Source: Martinezella lusitana
Lineage (GTDB): Bacteria > Pseudomonadota > Alphaproteobacteria > Rhizobiales > Rhizobiaceae
Length of the DNA: 64,000 bases
Assembly (NCBI RefSeq): GCF_900094565.1
Contig: NZ_FMAF01000021.1
Coordinates: forward strand, 39,003-103,002
Direction of reading: 5' to 3'
The notes beneath the pieces are model-generated. The model was given only the letters and a program-made list of their open reading frames with translations, ran no database searches and was not told the origin of the DNA. Both the position numbers and the translations under genes were made by a program. This document shows positions 33,541-42,963 of the stretch, one piece after another (the stretch's first letter is position 1; each line of letters begins with the position of its first letter).

Positions 33541-34536
33541 ATGAGCGTATCGGACTTGGAGGGCAGCGGTGGTCCGCGCAAGAGGAGCCTTTATGAGGAG
33601 CTTCATGGGCGGCTGAAGGCTGAAATCCTGGAGGGTGCCGTGCCGGAAGGCATCGTGCTGACCGAGGCTGCCCTTGCCGGCATTGTCGGCAGCAGCCGCG
33701 CGCCCGTTCGGCAGGCGCTGCAAATGTTAGTCGAGGATGGCTTGATCAATCGCTTCGACGGCCGCGGTTTTGTCGTCGGCTCGTCGGGAACGCCGCCCAG
33801 ACGGGAGAAGCTGGCCGACTATCTCGGCAAGCTGATCGAGGCCGATGCTAGGCCGATGTTTGCCTGGCAGGCGCTTTATGAAAATGTCGAGCGCATCGTT
33901 GTTTACCGCTCGTTTTTCGGGCGCTACCGTATCAATGAAAACGAGCTTGCGCGGCATTTCGGGGTCGGCCGTGCGGTGGCGCGGGATGTGCTCCTGAAGC
34001 TCGAAACGCTCGGCATTATTGAAAAGGACGACAATTTCCGCTGGTTGATCGTGCCGCTCGACAGCCAGCGCATCCGCGATCTCTACGAGGTGCGCGAGCA
34101 GATCGAGCCGATCGCGCTTTCAAGCGCCTTGGGCGGGCTTTCGGATGATCATATCGGCATGATGCTGGCGCGGCTGTCGACGGCGCTTGCTGATTATCCC
34201 GACGTTTCGGCCTCGACCATGTACGAGCTGGAGCTCGATCTTCACCTTCGCAGCCTTCAGGCTTGCCCGAACAAGGAGTTCCTGAGCATCCTCAGGCGGA
34301 CCCATTGCATCCTGACGCTCAGCAAGCATGTCGTCGGCATTCGCATCAAAATGCCGGAATACGAGCCGTTTCTTGCTGAACATATCGGTGTCTTCGAGAT
34401 GATGCGGCGGCGCGACGAGGAGGGGTTACGCAAGGCCATGCGCAACCACATCCGCAATTCCGAGCCGAATGTCCAGGCGCGCGCTACCTATATTCGCGAG
34501 CATTATCAGCCTGATGACTACAGTTTCATCGCCTAG
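33541..34536 (+). CDS. GntR/FCD regulator with two winged-helix domains
   Basis: 331 residues from ATG 33541 (AAGGGA about ten bases upstream; ATG 33532 lies too close to that site). Two winged helices occur in series: residues about 12-75 (LKAEILEGAVPEGIVLTEAA, SSRAPVRQALQMLVEDGLI) and about 115-180 (RINENELARHFGVGRAVARD, VLLKLETLGIIEKDD), followed by an all-helical FCD ligand domain (LYEVREQIEPIALSSALGGL). A single FadR-type regulator has one. It is next to a UxaA-type gene whose upstream palindrome is the probable operator. Confidence 0.9.
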   Translation: MSVSDLEGSGGPRKRSLYEELHGRLKAEILEGAVPEGIVLTEAALAGIVGSSRAPVRQALQMLVEDGLINRFDGRGFVVGSSGTPPRREKLADYLGKLIEADARPMFAWQALYENVERIVVYRSFFGRYRINENELARHFGVGRAVARDVLLKLETLGIIEKDDNFRWLIVPLDSQRIRDLYEVREQIEPIALSSALGGLSDDHIGMMLARLSTALADYPDVSASTMYELELDLHLRSLQACPNKEFLSILRRTHCILTLSKHVVGIRIKMPEYEPFLAEHIGVFEMMRRRDEEGLRKAMRNHIRNSEPNVQARATYIREHYQPDDYSFIA

Positions 34537-34551
34537 CGGACAAAGGCGGTA

Positions 34552-36081
34552 TCAGGTGATCGCGCCGACCTGCCAGGGCACGAATTCATTATCGCCGTAG
34601 TCGAAGGTTTCGCTCAGCGTCTTCTTGCCGGAGGCAACTGCAATGATGTCCTCGAAGATGCGCTCGCCGGCCGCCTCGATCGTATCCTCGCCGCTGACGA
34701 TGTCACCGCAATTGATGTCCATGTCCTCACGCATGTGATTGTACATCTCGGTGTTGGTGGCGATCTTGATGCAGGGAGCCGGCTTGAAGCCCGAAACCGA
34801 TCCCCGGCCTGTCGTAAAGCAGATCACGTTGCAGCCGCCGGCGACCTGGCCGGTGACGGCAACCGGATCGTAGCCCGGCGTATCCATGAAGACGAAGCCG
34901 GTCTTGTCGACGATCTCCGAATATTCGTAGACCGCCTTCAGCGGCATGGTGCCACCCTTGGCGACCGCGCCGAGCGATTTTTCCAGAATGGTCGTGAGCC
35001 CGCCGAGCTTGTTGCCGTAGGACGGGTTGTTGTTGAGTTCCGCTCCATTGCGCCGCGTATAGTCGCGCCACCAGTCGATCCTGGATAGCAGTTTTTCAGC
35101 GACGTCAGGCGTTGCAGCGCGCCGCGTCAGCAGGTGTTCCGCGCCGTAGATCTCCGGGGTCTCCGCCAGAACCGATGTTCCGCCATTGCGAACGAGAAGA
35201 TCCGAGGCATATCCGAGCGCCGGGTTGGCGGAGATTCCCGAATAGCCGTCCGATCCACCGCATTCCAAAGCCAATTTCAATCCCGAAAGCGGCTGAACGG
35301 TCCGTTCGGCCGCGTTGACCTCGGGAAGCATATCCCGGATCATTTCGGAGGCGGCGGCGATGGTCTTTCGCGTGCCGCCGAGATCCTGAATGGTCATGGT
35401 GCGCAGCCGGTTTCCCTCTTCGAGCTTGTAGTGCTCCAGAATGGGCGCAATTTGGTTGGTTTCGCAGCCAAGCCCGATCATCAGGATGCCGCCGAAATTC
35501 GGATGGCGCGCATAGCCTTGAAGGGTTCGTGCCAGGTAGCGATAGCCCTCGGAATTCATATTGATCGCGCAGCCGCCGCCATGGGTGAGCGCGACGACGC
35601 CATCGACATTGCCGAAGCCTTCCAAGCCGCCAGTGCGGTTGAAGTGTTCGGCGATATATTTCGAGACGGTGGCCGAGCAGTTGACCGTAGTGATGATGCC
35701 GATGAAGTTGCGGGTGCCGACGCCGCCGGCACCGCGATCGAAGCCCATGAAGGTGCGACAGTCCTCGCGCGGCAGCATTCCCGTCTCTTCGATATCGACA
35801 CTGAATTGGTAGGGATGCTCGGATTCGATGACGGCGAGATTTTGCAGGTGCACATGGCCTCCCGCCGGAATGAATTGCGTCGCTACGCCGATCGGTTGGC
35901 CAAATTTACGGATTTCTTGACCGGCGGCGATATCGCGCACCGCCACCTTGTGTCCGCGCGGGATCTGCTCGGCAGCGATCAATCCTTCGATGCCGGTCTG
36001 GTTCCCGGCACGGATCATCGCGCGGGCAACCGCGACGTCGTCTATGGGATTAAGGAGGATGACAGGCGAAACGGCGGACAT
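34552..36081 (-). CDS. UxaA/GarD-family altronate or galactarate dehydratase
   Basis: 509 residues. N-terminal SAF domain (AEQIPRGHKVAVRDIAAGQE), then the core with GVGTRNFIGIITTVNCSATV, VVALTHGGGCAINM, ILMIGLGCETNQI, KLALECGGSDGYSGISANPA and FTTGRGSVSGFKPAPCIKIA. Enzymes of this family remove water from C2-C3 of altronate or galactarate using an iron site; the Cys residues in these motifs are present. It probably handles the sugar acid imported or hydrolysed by the genes at 38-44 kb. Exact substrate cannot be decided. Confidence 0.9.
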   Translation of the reverse strand: MSAVSPVILLNPIDDVAVARAMIRAGNQTGIEGLIAAEQIPRGHKVAVRDIAAGQEIRKFGQPIGVATQFIPAGGHVHLQNLAVIESEHPYQFSVDIEETGMLPREDCRTFMGFDRGAGGVGTRNFIGIITTVNCSATVSKYIAEHFNRTGGLEGFGNVDGVVALTHGGGCAINMNSEGYRYLARTLQGYARHPNFGGILMIGLGCETNQIAPILEHYKLEEGNRLRTMTIQDLGGTRKTIAAASEMIRDMLPEVNAAERTVQPLSGLKLALECGGSDGYSGISANPALGYASDLLVRNGGTSVLAETPEIYGAEHLLTRRAATPDVAEKLLSRIDWWRDYTRRNGAELNNNPSYGNKLGGLTTILEKSLGAVAKGGTMPLKAVYEYSEIVDKTGFVFMDTPGYDPVAVTGQVAGGCNVICFTTGRGSVSGFKPAPCIKIATNTEMYNHMREDMDINCGDIVSGEDTIEAAGERIFEDIIAVASGKKTLSETFDYGDNEFVPWQVGAIT

Positions 36082-36105
36082 GAGGGTTCCGTGAGGTTGG
36101 ATTAA

Positions 36106-36127
36106 TGTCTATTGCTAGCAATAGACA
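36106..36127. promoter_or_regulatory. Perfect 22-bp palindrome, probable GntR operator
   Basis: Half-site TGTCTATTGCT followed at once by its exact complement. It lies 25 bp upstream of the dehydratase start (minus strand) and near the end of the kinase/regulator operon, and the GntR/FCD gene lies just beyond the dehydratase. Palindromes of this size are typical for dimeric GntR-family repressors. Binding by the 33541 product is inference. Confidence 0.7.
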
Positions 36128-36184
36128 ATCATTCGACAGGGAGGGCGTCAAGCGTGATTGACGCCGGCGGCAAAGTTCTTTCCA

Positions 36185-36916
36185 TCAGTTGTGCGGCTGG
36201 CGTGCAAGCCAGGCGCTCAGATCCGCCTCGGCCCGCTCCAGCGCGCTGTGATTGAGCAGCTTTCGAAGGAGCGCGACGGCAATGGCTCGCGCCCGCAGAT
36301 TGAACCGGCCCTCGTCGCTCTGGCCACCGAGCGGCTGATAGACGCCAAGCTTGATGTAGAGCTGCTGCAGCCGGTTCTGCACGCTGCGTACCGACAGATT
36401 GCGCCTGTGCGCAATCGCCCGATCGGTGAGGCCGAGCGCGATGTCGACAAGGATTTCATACTCGGCCTCGGTGAAGCCGTTGATGGTGCCGAGGCTTCTT
36501 TGCTGCATGCCGCGCACTTCGCGGTCGATCACGCACTGGCTTTCGATGAAAATGCTGCGCAGCGCGAGCTTCAGCCGGTCGTCGGAGGCCGATTTCAGCA
36601 CATAACCGTAGACGGCACCGACCGGCACGATGCGAGAGACGCCGCGGACATAGGCTTCGTCCGAGTAGTTCGACCAGAACAGGATGCGCGTTTCCGGGCG
36701 CTCCTTCCAGATGGTGCGCGCAGCCTCGATGCCGTTGCGCACGCTCATCTGCAGGTCCATGACGATATGGGCCGATTTGCAATCGCGCGCCAGCCGCTCT
36801 CCGGCTCCGCCGTTTTCTGCTTCCAGCACGCCATCGCATTCGGGGAGGGCGGCGCGGATGGCCTCGCTCAAATAGGATCGATGGAGAGGGTCGTCCTCTA
36901 TGATCAGCACCTTCAT
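36185..36916 (-). CDS. NarL/FixJ-type response regulator
   Basis: 243 residues. Receiver with acidic pair (IIEDD), phospho-acceptor Asp54 in IVMDLQM and Lys108 in YVLKSA; LuxR-type helix-turn-helix in the C-terminal part (FTEAEYEILVDIALGLTDRA, RRNLSVRSVQNRLQQLYIKL). Its ATG overlaps the stop of the kinase gene by 4 bp, so the pair is co-translated. It probably controls the adjacent ABC transporter operon or the dehydratase. An extra C-terminal tail of about 40 residues has no known role. Confidence 0.93.
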   Translation of the reverse strand: MKVLIIEDDPLHRSYLSEAIRAALPECDGVLEAENGGAGERLARDCKSAHIVMDLQMSVRNGIEAARTIWKERPETRILFWSNYSDEAYVRGVSRIVPVGAVYGYVLKSASDDRLKLALRSIFIESQCVIDREVRGMQQRSLGTINGFTEAEYEILVDIALGLTDRAIAHRRNLSVRSVQNRLQQLYIKLGVYQPLGGQSDEGRFNLRARAIAVALLRKLLNHSALERAEADLSAWLARQPHN

Positions 36917-38184
36917 GCCGCAGCTCCCTTGGCCGATAGCTCTTTGGCGGGCAGGCTGACGCTGACCAGCGTGCCTCCGGAGGCTGCCGCGGCTTTGATC
37001 GCGAAGCGCGCCGAAATCAATCGCGCCCGCGTCTTCATGTTTTCGATACCGCCGCCGGAGGATCTGTGGGCGTTTCCAAGCCCGAGGCCGTCATCGATGA
37101 CATCGATGGTGACGGCTCCCTCGGTGGCCATAAGATGAACCGCAATACTGCTTGCCTGGGCGTGGCGGATCGCGTTGTTGATAGCTTCCTGTGCAATGCG
37201 AAAAAGCGCGATGCTGACTGATTGCTCGAGGCGGTCGATGGCACCGCTCGTTTCATCGTTCAGCCTCCATGTCAGCGTTGCCCCGCTTTCCTGGATCGAC
37301 CGTTCGAGGTGGTTCTCCACCGCCTGGGCAAAGCCAAAGAGCTGAAGGACCGAGGGCTTTGCTTCCTCAATGATTTGGCGAAGATCGTGCATGCTGTGCT
37401 GCAGACCCCGGAAGAGAGGTTCGAGCGCCTCGCCTGTTACGTCGGGCTGACGCGCCAGCCGTTCCAGCCGCCGCGAAAGTCGAGTGAGATCGGCGAGAAT
37501 CTGGTCGTGCAGATCCATGCCGATGCGCTGGCGCTCCGCCTCAAGGGCCTCCGTCAGTTTCAGCGCGCCGAGCCGCAGGCCTTCCTCGCGAGCCCGTGCC
37601 TCCGCCTCGACGATAGCGGATCGTTTCGCCTGATCGGCCGCGCGGATGGCGAAGAAGTGCGGAGCCAACAGATCGGCAATCACACGTGCGCTTTCGACAT
37701 CCTGCATGTCGTAAAAGCCCATCTGATGGCTGGAGCAGGAGAGTGCCCCGATGACGTGGCCTTGGACTTTGAGGGGGACATGCAGGCGGCTGTGCAGCGA
37801 TTGATGGAAGATCGGATGCGAAAAGGCCCCCTGGAAATGGAATTGCGGATCGCTCCAGGCGTCATCTGTCAGCAGATGGTCGGTCTCGCCCCACAGAAGC
37901 GTGCGGATGGGGCTATTGCTGACTGGAGCGGGAAAGCGCTTGCCCCAATCGGTCTCCATTCCGCTTTCGTAGGCCGTATGGAATTTTTCATCCACCATGA
38001 TGATGCAGACATCGAGGTGATCATGCGGGATGACATGGTTGATCTCGGCCGCGACCGCCTGGATGACGGAGTGAAAATCGAGCCGTCCGGCGATGAGCCT
38101 TGAAATGTTGAGGTAATGGTCAAAGACCGATTGCGGCGCCAGATCGCGCAAGACAGGCCCTCCCAGGCAACGCGTCGACCTCAA
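36913..38184 (-). CDS. GAF-domain sensor histidine kinase (HisKA_3 type)
   Basis: 423 residues from TTG 38184, directly after GGAGGAG; another TTG at 38151 has better spacing, so the start is uncertain. N-terminal GAF domain (about 25-180), coiled linker, the phospho-acceptor His226 in QRIGMDLHDQILADL, and an HATPase domain (LFRIAQEAINNAIRHA, VIDDGLGLG, GGGIENMKTRA). No membrane segment, so it senses an intracellular signal. Cognate of the regulator that overlaps it. Confidence 0.92.
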   Translation of the reverse strand: MRSTRCLGGPVLRDLAPQSVFDHYLNISRLIAGRLDFHSVIQAVAAEINHVIPHDHLDVCIIMVDEKFHTAYESGMETDWGKRFPAPVSNSPIRTLLWGETDHLLTDDAWSDPQFHFQGAFSHPIFHQSLHSRLHVPLKVQGHVIGALSCSSHQMGFYDMQDVESARVIADLLAPHFFAIRAADQAKRSAIVEAEARAREEGLRLGALKLTEALEAERQRIGMDLHDQILADLTRLSRRLERLARQPDVTGEALEPLFRGLQHSMHDLRQIIEEAKPSVLQLFGFAQAVENHLERSIQESGATLTWRLNDETSGAIDRLEQSVSIALFRIAQEAINNAIRHAQASSIAVHLMATEGAVTIDVIDDGLGLGNAHRSSGGGIENMKTRARLISARFAIKAAAASGGTLVSVSLPAKELSAKGAAA

Positions 38185-38450
38185 CTCCTCCGGCCGATCG
38201 CAGCATGTAAATTTCCAACGCTATTAAGCGCCGAACAAAGTCGTTCGTCCTGCGGACTTGCGCATCTTTTCTGCGGGATCCCGCAAGGTCCCGCCCTTTA
38301 AGCGCCTGTACAAGCGCCACAATCTCGGACATCCTGTTTCTACTGAAAGGGGAACCTTCAGTGCAAATAATATTTTCGATCGTTCGTTGAGGAGCGCGTT
38401 CGAAAATCTTGGCCTGGAAGTTGAAGTACAGGCTCTTTGGGAGGAAAAAA

Positions 38451-39467
38451 ATGAATATTACCAAGATGCTTCTGGCATCCGCCGTCATCGCGAGCGTTGC
38501 CGTACCGGCTGCTGCTTTTGCAGATACGTCATCCAAGAAAATTGCCCTGTCGAACAACTACGCGGGCAACTCCTGGCGCCAGGCCATGCTCACCAGTTGG
38601 CAGAAGGTGACTGGCGAGGCCGTGAAAGCGGGTGTCGTTGCCGCCGCCGACCCGTTCACGACGGCAGAAAACCAGGCGACCGAGCAGGCCGCGCAGATCC
38701 AGAACATGATCCTGCAGGGTTATGATGCGATCGTCATCGATGCCGCATCGCCGACCGCGCTGAACGGCGCGATCAAGGAAGCCTGCGATGCCAAGATCGT
38801 CGTCGTTTCGTTCGACGGCATCGTCACCGAACCCTGCGCCTGGCGCATTGCGGTCGACTTTAAGGGCATGGGCGCAAGCCAGATCGAGTATCTCGCGAAG
38901 AAAATGCCGAAGGGCGGCAATATCCTGGAAATTCGCGGGCTTGCCGGCGTTTCCGTAGATGACGAGATTTCGGCCGGCATCCACGATGCGGCCTCTAAAT
39001 ATCCGCAGTTCAAAATCGTCGGTTCGGTGCATGGTGACTGGGCGCAGGATGTTGCCCAACGCGCCGTCGCGGGTATCCTGCCGAGCCTGCCTGACATTGC
39101 CGCGGTCGTGACCCAGGGCGGTGACGGCTATGGCGCCGCGCAAGCATTCGCAGCCGCAAAGCGCCCCATGCCGACGATCGTTATGGGCAACCGCCAGGAC
39201 GAGCTTGCCTGGTGGAAGAAGGAGAAGGACGCCAGCGGCTACGAGACCATGTCGGTTTCCATCGCGCCCGGCGTCTCGACACTCGCCTTCTGGGTCGCCC
39301 AGCAGATCCTCGACGGCCAGCAGGTGAAGAAGGATCTGGTCGTGCCGTTCCTGCGCATCGATCAGAACAATCTCGAAACCAACCTTGCCTCGACCCAGGC
39401 TGGCGGCGTCGCCAATGTTGAATACACGCTCGACGATGCCAAGAAAGCCATCGCCACGGCGAAGTAG
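38451..39467 (+). CDS. Sugar ABC transporter periplasmic binding protein (RbsB type)
   Basis: 338 residues, ATG 38451 after GGGAGG. Signal peptide ending VPAAAFAD. The mature protein has the type I periplasmic binding fold (IALSNNYAGNSWRQAM, NMILQGYDAIVIDAASPTAL, VVSFDGIV, VVTQGGDGYGAAQAF). It delivers a sugar or polyol to the two permeases downstream. First gene of a five-gene operon; 266 bp separate it from the divergent kinase gene. Confidence 0.93.
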   Translation: MNITKMLLASAVIASVAVPAAAFADTSSKKIALSNNYAGNSWRQAMLTSWQKVTGEAVKAGVVAAADPFTTAENQATEQAAQIQNMILQGYDAIVIDAASPTALNGAIKEACDAKIVVVSFDGIVTEPCAWRIAVDFKGMGASQIEYLAKKMPKGGNILEIRGLAGVSVDDEISAGIHDAASKYPQFKIVGSVHGDWAQDVAQRAVAGILPSLPDIAAVVTQGGDGYGAAQAFAAAKRPMPTIVMGNRQDELAWWKKEKDASGYETMSVSIAPGVSTLAFWVAQQILDGQQVKKDLVVPFLRIDQNNLETNLASTQAGGVANVEYTLDDAKKAIATAK

Positions 39468-39550
39468 TCGATATCAACCTGCTATTTAAAACCAGCGCCG
39501 CCCGATGAGAAGGTGGCGCTGGGCAGACGCAACGCCCGACCGGACGATCC

Positions 39551-41041
39551 ATGATTGCAGTCAAAGACAATGCTTCGATGAGACAGGATGCCGAGCCGCA
39601 AGCGGTCGTCTCGGCCCGCGGCGTTAAGGTACATTTCGGTGCCGTCAAGGCGCTTGATGGCGCCGATGTTACAATTCTTGCCGGCGAATGTATCGGTCTT
39701 GTCGGTCACAATGGCGCCGGCAAGTCGACGATCGTCAACGTGATCAATGGCGGTCTGAGCCCGCACGAAGGCATCATCGCCTATGAGGGCGACGATAAAG
39801 TGCATGGCATCAACGCTGCGCGTGCGCTTGGCATTCGTTGTGTTTTCCAGGAGCTATCGCTCGCGCCCAACCTGACCGTCGTCGAGAACATGCGGGTCGT
39901 TCACCGCAGCCTCGCCGGCTGGAACTGGCGGCGGCAGGCTGCGGCGATCATCCGCGCCAAGCTCGACGAGATTTTCACCGGCCACAAGATCGATGTCATG
40001 CGCACTGTCGGCGAACTTTCCATCGCTGAGCGGCAGATGGTGGAGATCGCGATTACCTTTTGTGCCGTGGGGGAAGAGCCGAAGCTCGTCATTCTCGACG
40101 AGCCCACCTCTTCGCTCGATGCCGGATTGGCGGCGCAACTGATGGCCTATGTCCGGGCTTTCGTTCAGACAGGCGGCGCTGTGATGCTGATCTCGCATAT
40201 CCTTGGCGAGATCCTGTCGACCGCGAGCCGCATTCTGGTCATGAAAGACGGCCGCGTCGTTGCCGATCGCGTGGCTCAGGATTTTACCGTGCATAGCCTT
40301 GTTCAGGCGATGGGTAGTGTCGTCAAGGAACAGGATCGCAAAGTGAGGAACGAAGAGCGTGTCGCGGCATCTCCCATTCTTGCGTTGCCTGCGCGCGGCG
40401 GCAAGGGTCTTGCCTTCGCGGTCCGCAAGGGCGAGGTGATCGGCCTTGCCGGTCTTGCTGGCCACGGCCAGACCGAAATGCTCCTCGATCTCCATCGGTC
40501 GCTCTCGAGCAACTGGCTGCCGGGCAGGCAGGACAAGATCACCTTCGTTGCCGGCGACAGAAGCCTGAATGGCACTTTTCCCCTGTGGAGCATTTTGAAG
40601 AACCTCAGCATCGCATCGCTGGGCGAGCTCTCGCAGAAGTACCTCGTCAACAGACAGCGGGAAGAAGGCCTGGGAGCCGACTGGAAGGGCCGCATCGAAA
40701 TCCGCACGCCAGCCATGGAAAACGGAATCCTGTCGCTATCGGGCGGCAACCAGCAGAAAGTTCTGTTTGCTCGTGCGCTAGCGACCACGTCGCCGATTGT
40801 GCTGATGGACGATCCGATGCGCGGCGTCGATATCGGCACCAAACAGGAGGTCTACAGGATCCTGAACCACGAAGCAGCGGCCGGGCGCACCTTCATCTGG
40901 TACTCGACCGAGATGGATGAGATCCGCCTCTGCGATCGCGCCTATGTCTTCCGCAATGGCGCCATCATCGCGGAACTGGTTGGGGACCAAATCACCGAGG
41001 AAAATGTGCTGGCCGCTTCATTTGCCGGAGAAGACGCATGA
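39551..41041 (+). CDS. Sugar ABC transporter double ATPase (RbsA type), degenerate second half
   Basis: 496 residues. The first nucleotide-binding domain has Walker A GHNGAGKST (52-60), an atypical signature LSIAERQMVEIA, and Walker B LVILDEPTSSLDA. The second has a lost Walker A (GLAGHGQTEMLLD), a good signature LSGGNQQKVLFARAL and Walker B IVLMDDPMRGVDIG. This asymmetry is normal for the CUT2 family. The 3' end overlaps the first permease gene by 4 bp. Confidence 0.93.
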   Translation: MIAVKDNASMRQDAEPQAVVSARGVKVHFGAVKALDGADVTILAGECIGLVGHNGAGKSTIVNVINGGLSPHEGIIAYEGDDKVHGINAARALGIRCVFQELSLAPNLTVVENMRVVHRSLAGWNWRRQAAAIIRAKLDEIFTGHKIDVMRTVGELSIAERQMVEIAITFCAVGEEPKLVILDEPTSSLDAGLAAQLMAYVRAFVQTGGAVMLISHILGEILSTASRILVMKDGRVVADRVAQDFTVHSLVQAMGSVVKEQDRKVRNEERVAASPILALPARGGKGLAFAVRKGEVIGLAGLAGHGQTEMLLDLHRSLSSNWLPGRQDKITFVAGDRSLNGTFPLWSILKNLSIASLGELSQKYLVNRQREEGLGADWKGRIEIRTPAMENGILSLSGGNQQKVLFARALATTSPIVLMDDPMRGVDIGTKQEVYRILNHEAAAGRTFIWYSTEMDEIRLCDRAYVFRNGAIIAELVGDQITEENVLAASFAGEDA

Positions 41042-41982
41042 ACCGTCCATCTTCCGCCACCCTGCGCCTGCTGATCCCGGCGCTCTCGCTTGCCGTCCTG
41101 CTCGTCGCGGTCTTCTATCTGCAGCCGCGAGCCATGAGCTATATCGGCCTCAATCTGCTCTTCAATCTTGCCGTGCCCATTGCGCTTGCGACGATCGCCC
41201 AAATGTTGATCATGTCGGTCAACGATCTCGATCTGTCGATGGGAACCTTCGTCAGTTTCACCGCTTGCGTGGCGGCGACCTATCTGCAGTCGTCCCCGCT
41301 CATTGGCATCCTCATCCTGGCTGCAGCGATTGCCGTCTATGCCGTAATCGGCATCATCATCTATATCAGGGATCTGCCGTCGATCGTCGTGACGCTCGGC
41401 ATGAGCTTCGTCTGGGGCGGTCTGGCGGTCCTTTTGCTGCCGGCACCAGGCGGTACCGCGCCGGATTGGGCGCGCTGGCTGATGACCTCTAAGCCGCCAC
41501 TTGTCCCCATAGCAATCGTCGCGAGCGTCGTCATCGCGTTGATTTCCCACCTGATTGTCATGCGCTCTTCCTTCGGTGTTCTTATCCGCGGTGTCGGTGG
41601 CAATCAGCGATCGCTCCAGCGTGCGGGCTGGTCCGTCGTCAGCCTGCGTGCAGCGGCTTACGCTCTGGCCGGCCTCTTCGCCGTGCTGGCCGGTGTTGCG
41701 CTTGTCGGCCTTACGACCTCAGCGGATGCGAATATCGCGCTGCGCTATACTTTGCTGTCGATTGCCGGGGTCATCCTTGGCGGGGGCGAATTCACGGGCG
41801 GGCGCGTCTCACCGGTGGGTGCCGTGATCGGCGCGCTGACGCTGACGTTGGCGGGCTCCTTTCTGTCTTTCCTGCGGATCTCGCCGGACTGGCAGATCGG
41901 TGCGCAGGGTGCGATTCTGGTCATCGTGCTTGCCCTGAGGCTCTTGCTCAACCGTGTCGAAAAGCGGGAGAAACAATCATGA
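41038..41982 (+). CDS. Sugar ABC transporter permease 1 (RbsC type)
   Basis: 314 residues, about eight to ten membrane helices. Contains the branched-chain/ribose permease pattern: MLIMSVNDLDLSMGTFVSFT, YIRDLPSIVVTLGMSFVWGG and LSIAGVILGGGEFTGGRVSP. Overlaps the ATPase and second permease genes (ATGA both times). A pair of different permeases implies a heterodimeric channel. Confidence 0.92.
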   Translation: MNRPSSATLRLLIPALSLAVLLVAVFYLQPRAMSYIGLNLLFNLAVPIALATIAQMLIMSVNDLDLSMGTFVSFTACVAATYLQSSPLIGILILAAAIAVYAVIGIIIYIRDLPSIVVTLGMSFVWGGLAVLLLPAPGGTAPDWARWLMTSKPPLVPIAIVASVVIALISHLIVMRSSFGVLIRGVGGNQRSLQRAGWSVVSLRAAAYALAGLFAVLAGVALVGLTTSADANIALRYTLLSIAGVILGGGEFTGGRVSPVGAVIGALTLTLAGSFLSFLRISPDWQIGAQGAILVIVLALRLLLNRVEKREKQS

Positions 41983-42929
41983 TCGCTCTTCGTGCGCTCG
42001 GCCGGAAGCCCTGGATCTGGTCCTTTGTCGCTGCCATCCTCGTGTGGATCATCACGGTGCTTTTCACCGGCGGCGCCAGTTCGATCGGCCTGTCGCAGGC
42101 CGCACTCACCTTTGCCGCCTTCTCCGTCATCGTCGGCATCGGGCAGATGTTCGTCATCACGCTCGGGCCCGGCAATATCGATCTCTCGGTGCCGGCCACC
42201 ATGACGCTTGCCGGTACGATTGCGCTGAAGCTGATGAATGTCGAGGACGGCATGGTCGTGCCGGGTCTGCTGGTGTCGATCGTGATCGGTCTCGGCATCG
42301 GGATCGGCAACTATGCGCTGATCAAGCTGTTGCGCATTCCACCTATTATCGCGACCCTCTCGATGAGCTTCATCATCCAGTCGGCGGCCATCTGGAGCAA
42401 TCGCGGGCTGCGTATCAAGCCGCCCGAGCAACTGGCAGATTTCACCACGTCCGGTGTGCTCGGCATTCCAAATGTCGCCATCGTCGCGCTTCTGCTCTCG
42501 GCGCTTGCCTGGGTCTTGCTGGAGAGGACGATCTACGGTCGTTGGATCTCGGCGATCGGACAGAGCATGTTTGCCGCGCGCATGGCCGGCATTCCCGTCG
42601 ACGGCACGCGGCTTGCGACCTATGTACTCTGCGCCATTCTCGCCTCGATCTGCGGCTATCTTCTCGCCAGCTTCTCCGGGGGAGCAGCTCTCAATATGGG
42701 GGCCGAATACCTGCTGATGTCGATCGCCGTCGTCATCATCGGCGGAACGGCGGTCGCCGGCGGCGATTCAAATGTGCCGGGCATATGGGGTGCGTCCCTG
42801 TTCATGTTCCTGGTCGTTTCCATGCTGAACACCTATGGTTTCGGCGCAGGCCCAAGGCTCATTCTCACCGGCTTAATCATCATTGCCGTCATTCTCGTTG
42901 CCGGCGGCCGTCCCATCGGCGGGCGCTGA
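41979..42929 (+). CDS. Sugar ABC transporter permease 2 (RbsC type)
   Basis: 316 residues, polytopic. MFVITLGPGNIDLSVPATMT, LRIPPIIATLSMSFIIQSAA and LLMSIAVVIIGGTAVAGGDS correspond to the same family motifs as permease 1. Translationally coupled to it by 4 bp. Confidence 0.92.
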   Translation: MIALRALGRKPWIWSFVAAILVWIITVLFTGGASSIGLSQAALTFAAFSVIVGIGQMFVITLGPGNIDLSVPATMTLAGTIALKLMNVEDGMVVPGLLVSIVIGLGIGIGNYALIKLLRIPPIIATLSMSFIIQSAAIWSNRGLRIKPPEQLADFTTSGVLGIPNVAIVALLLSALAWVLLERTIYGRWISAIGQSMFAARMAGIPVDGTRLATYVLCAILASICGYLLASFSGGAALNMGAEYLLMSIAVVIIGGTAVAGGDSNVPGIWGASLFMFLVVSMLNTYGFGAGPRLILTGLIIIAVILVAGGRPIGGR

Positions 42930-42963
42930 CACTGTTCCCAGCGGTCTTTACAGGAAAATAGCA

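Noticed and set aside
35134..36105. 323-residue open frame antisense to the dehydratase gene
   Set aside because: Mirror of a strongly coding GC-rich gene; no ribosome binding site or family motif.
36158..38103. Two long frames (326 and 293 residues) antisense to the response regulator and kinase
   Set aside because: Shadow frames of the conserved two-component genes; no domains.
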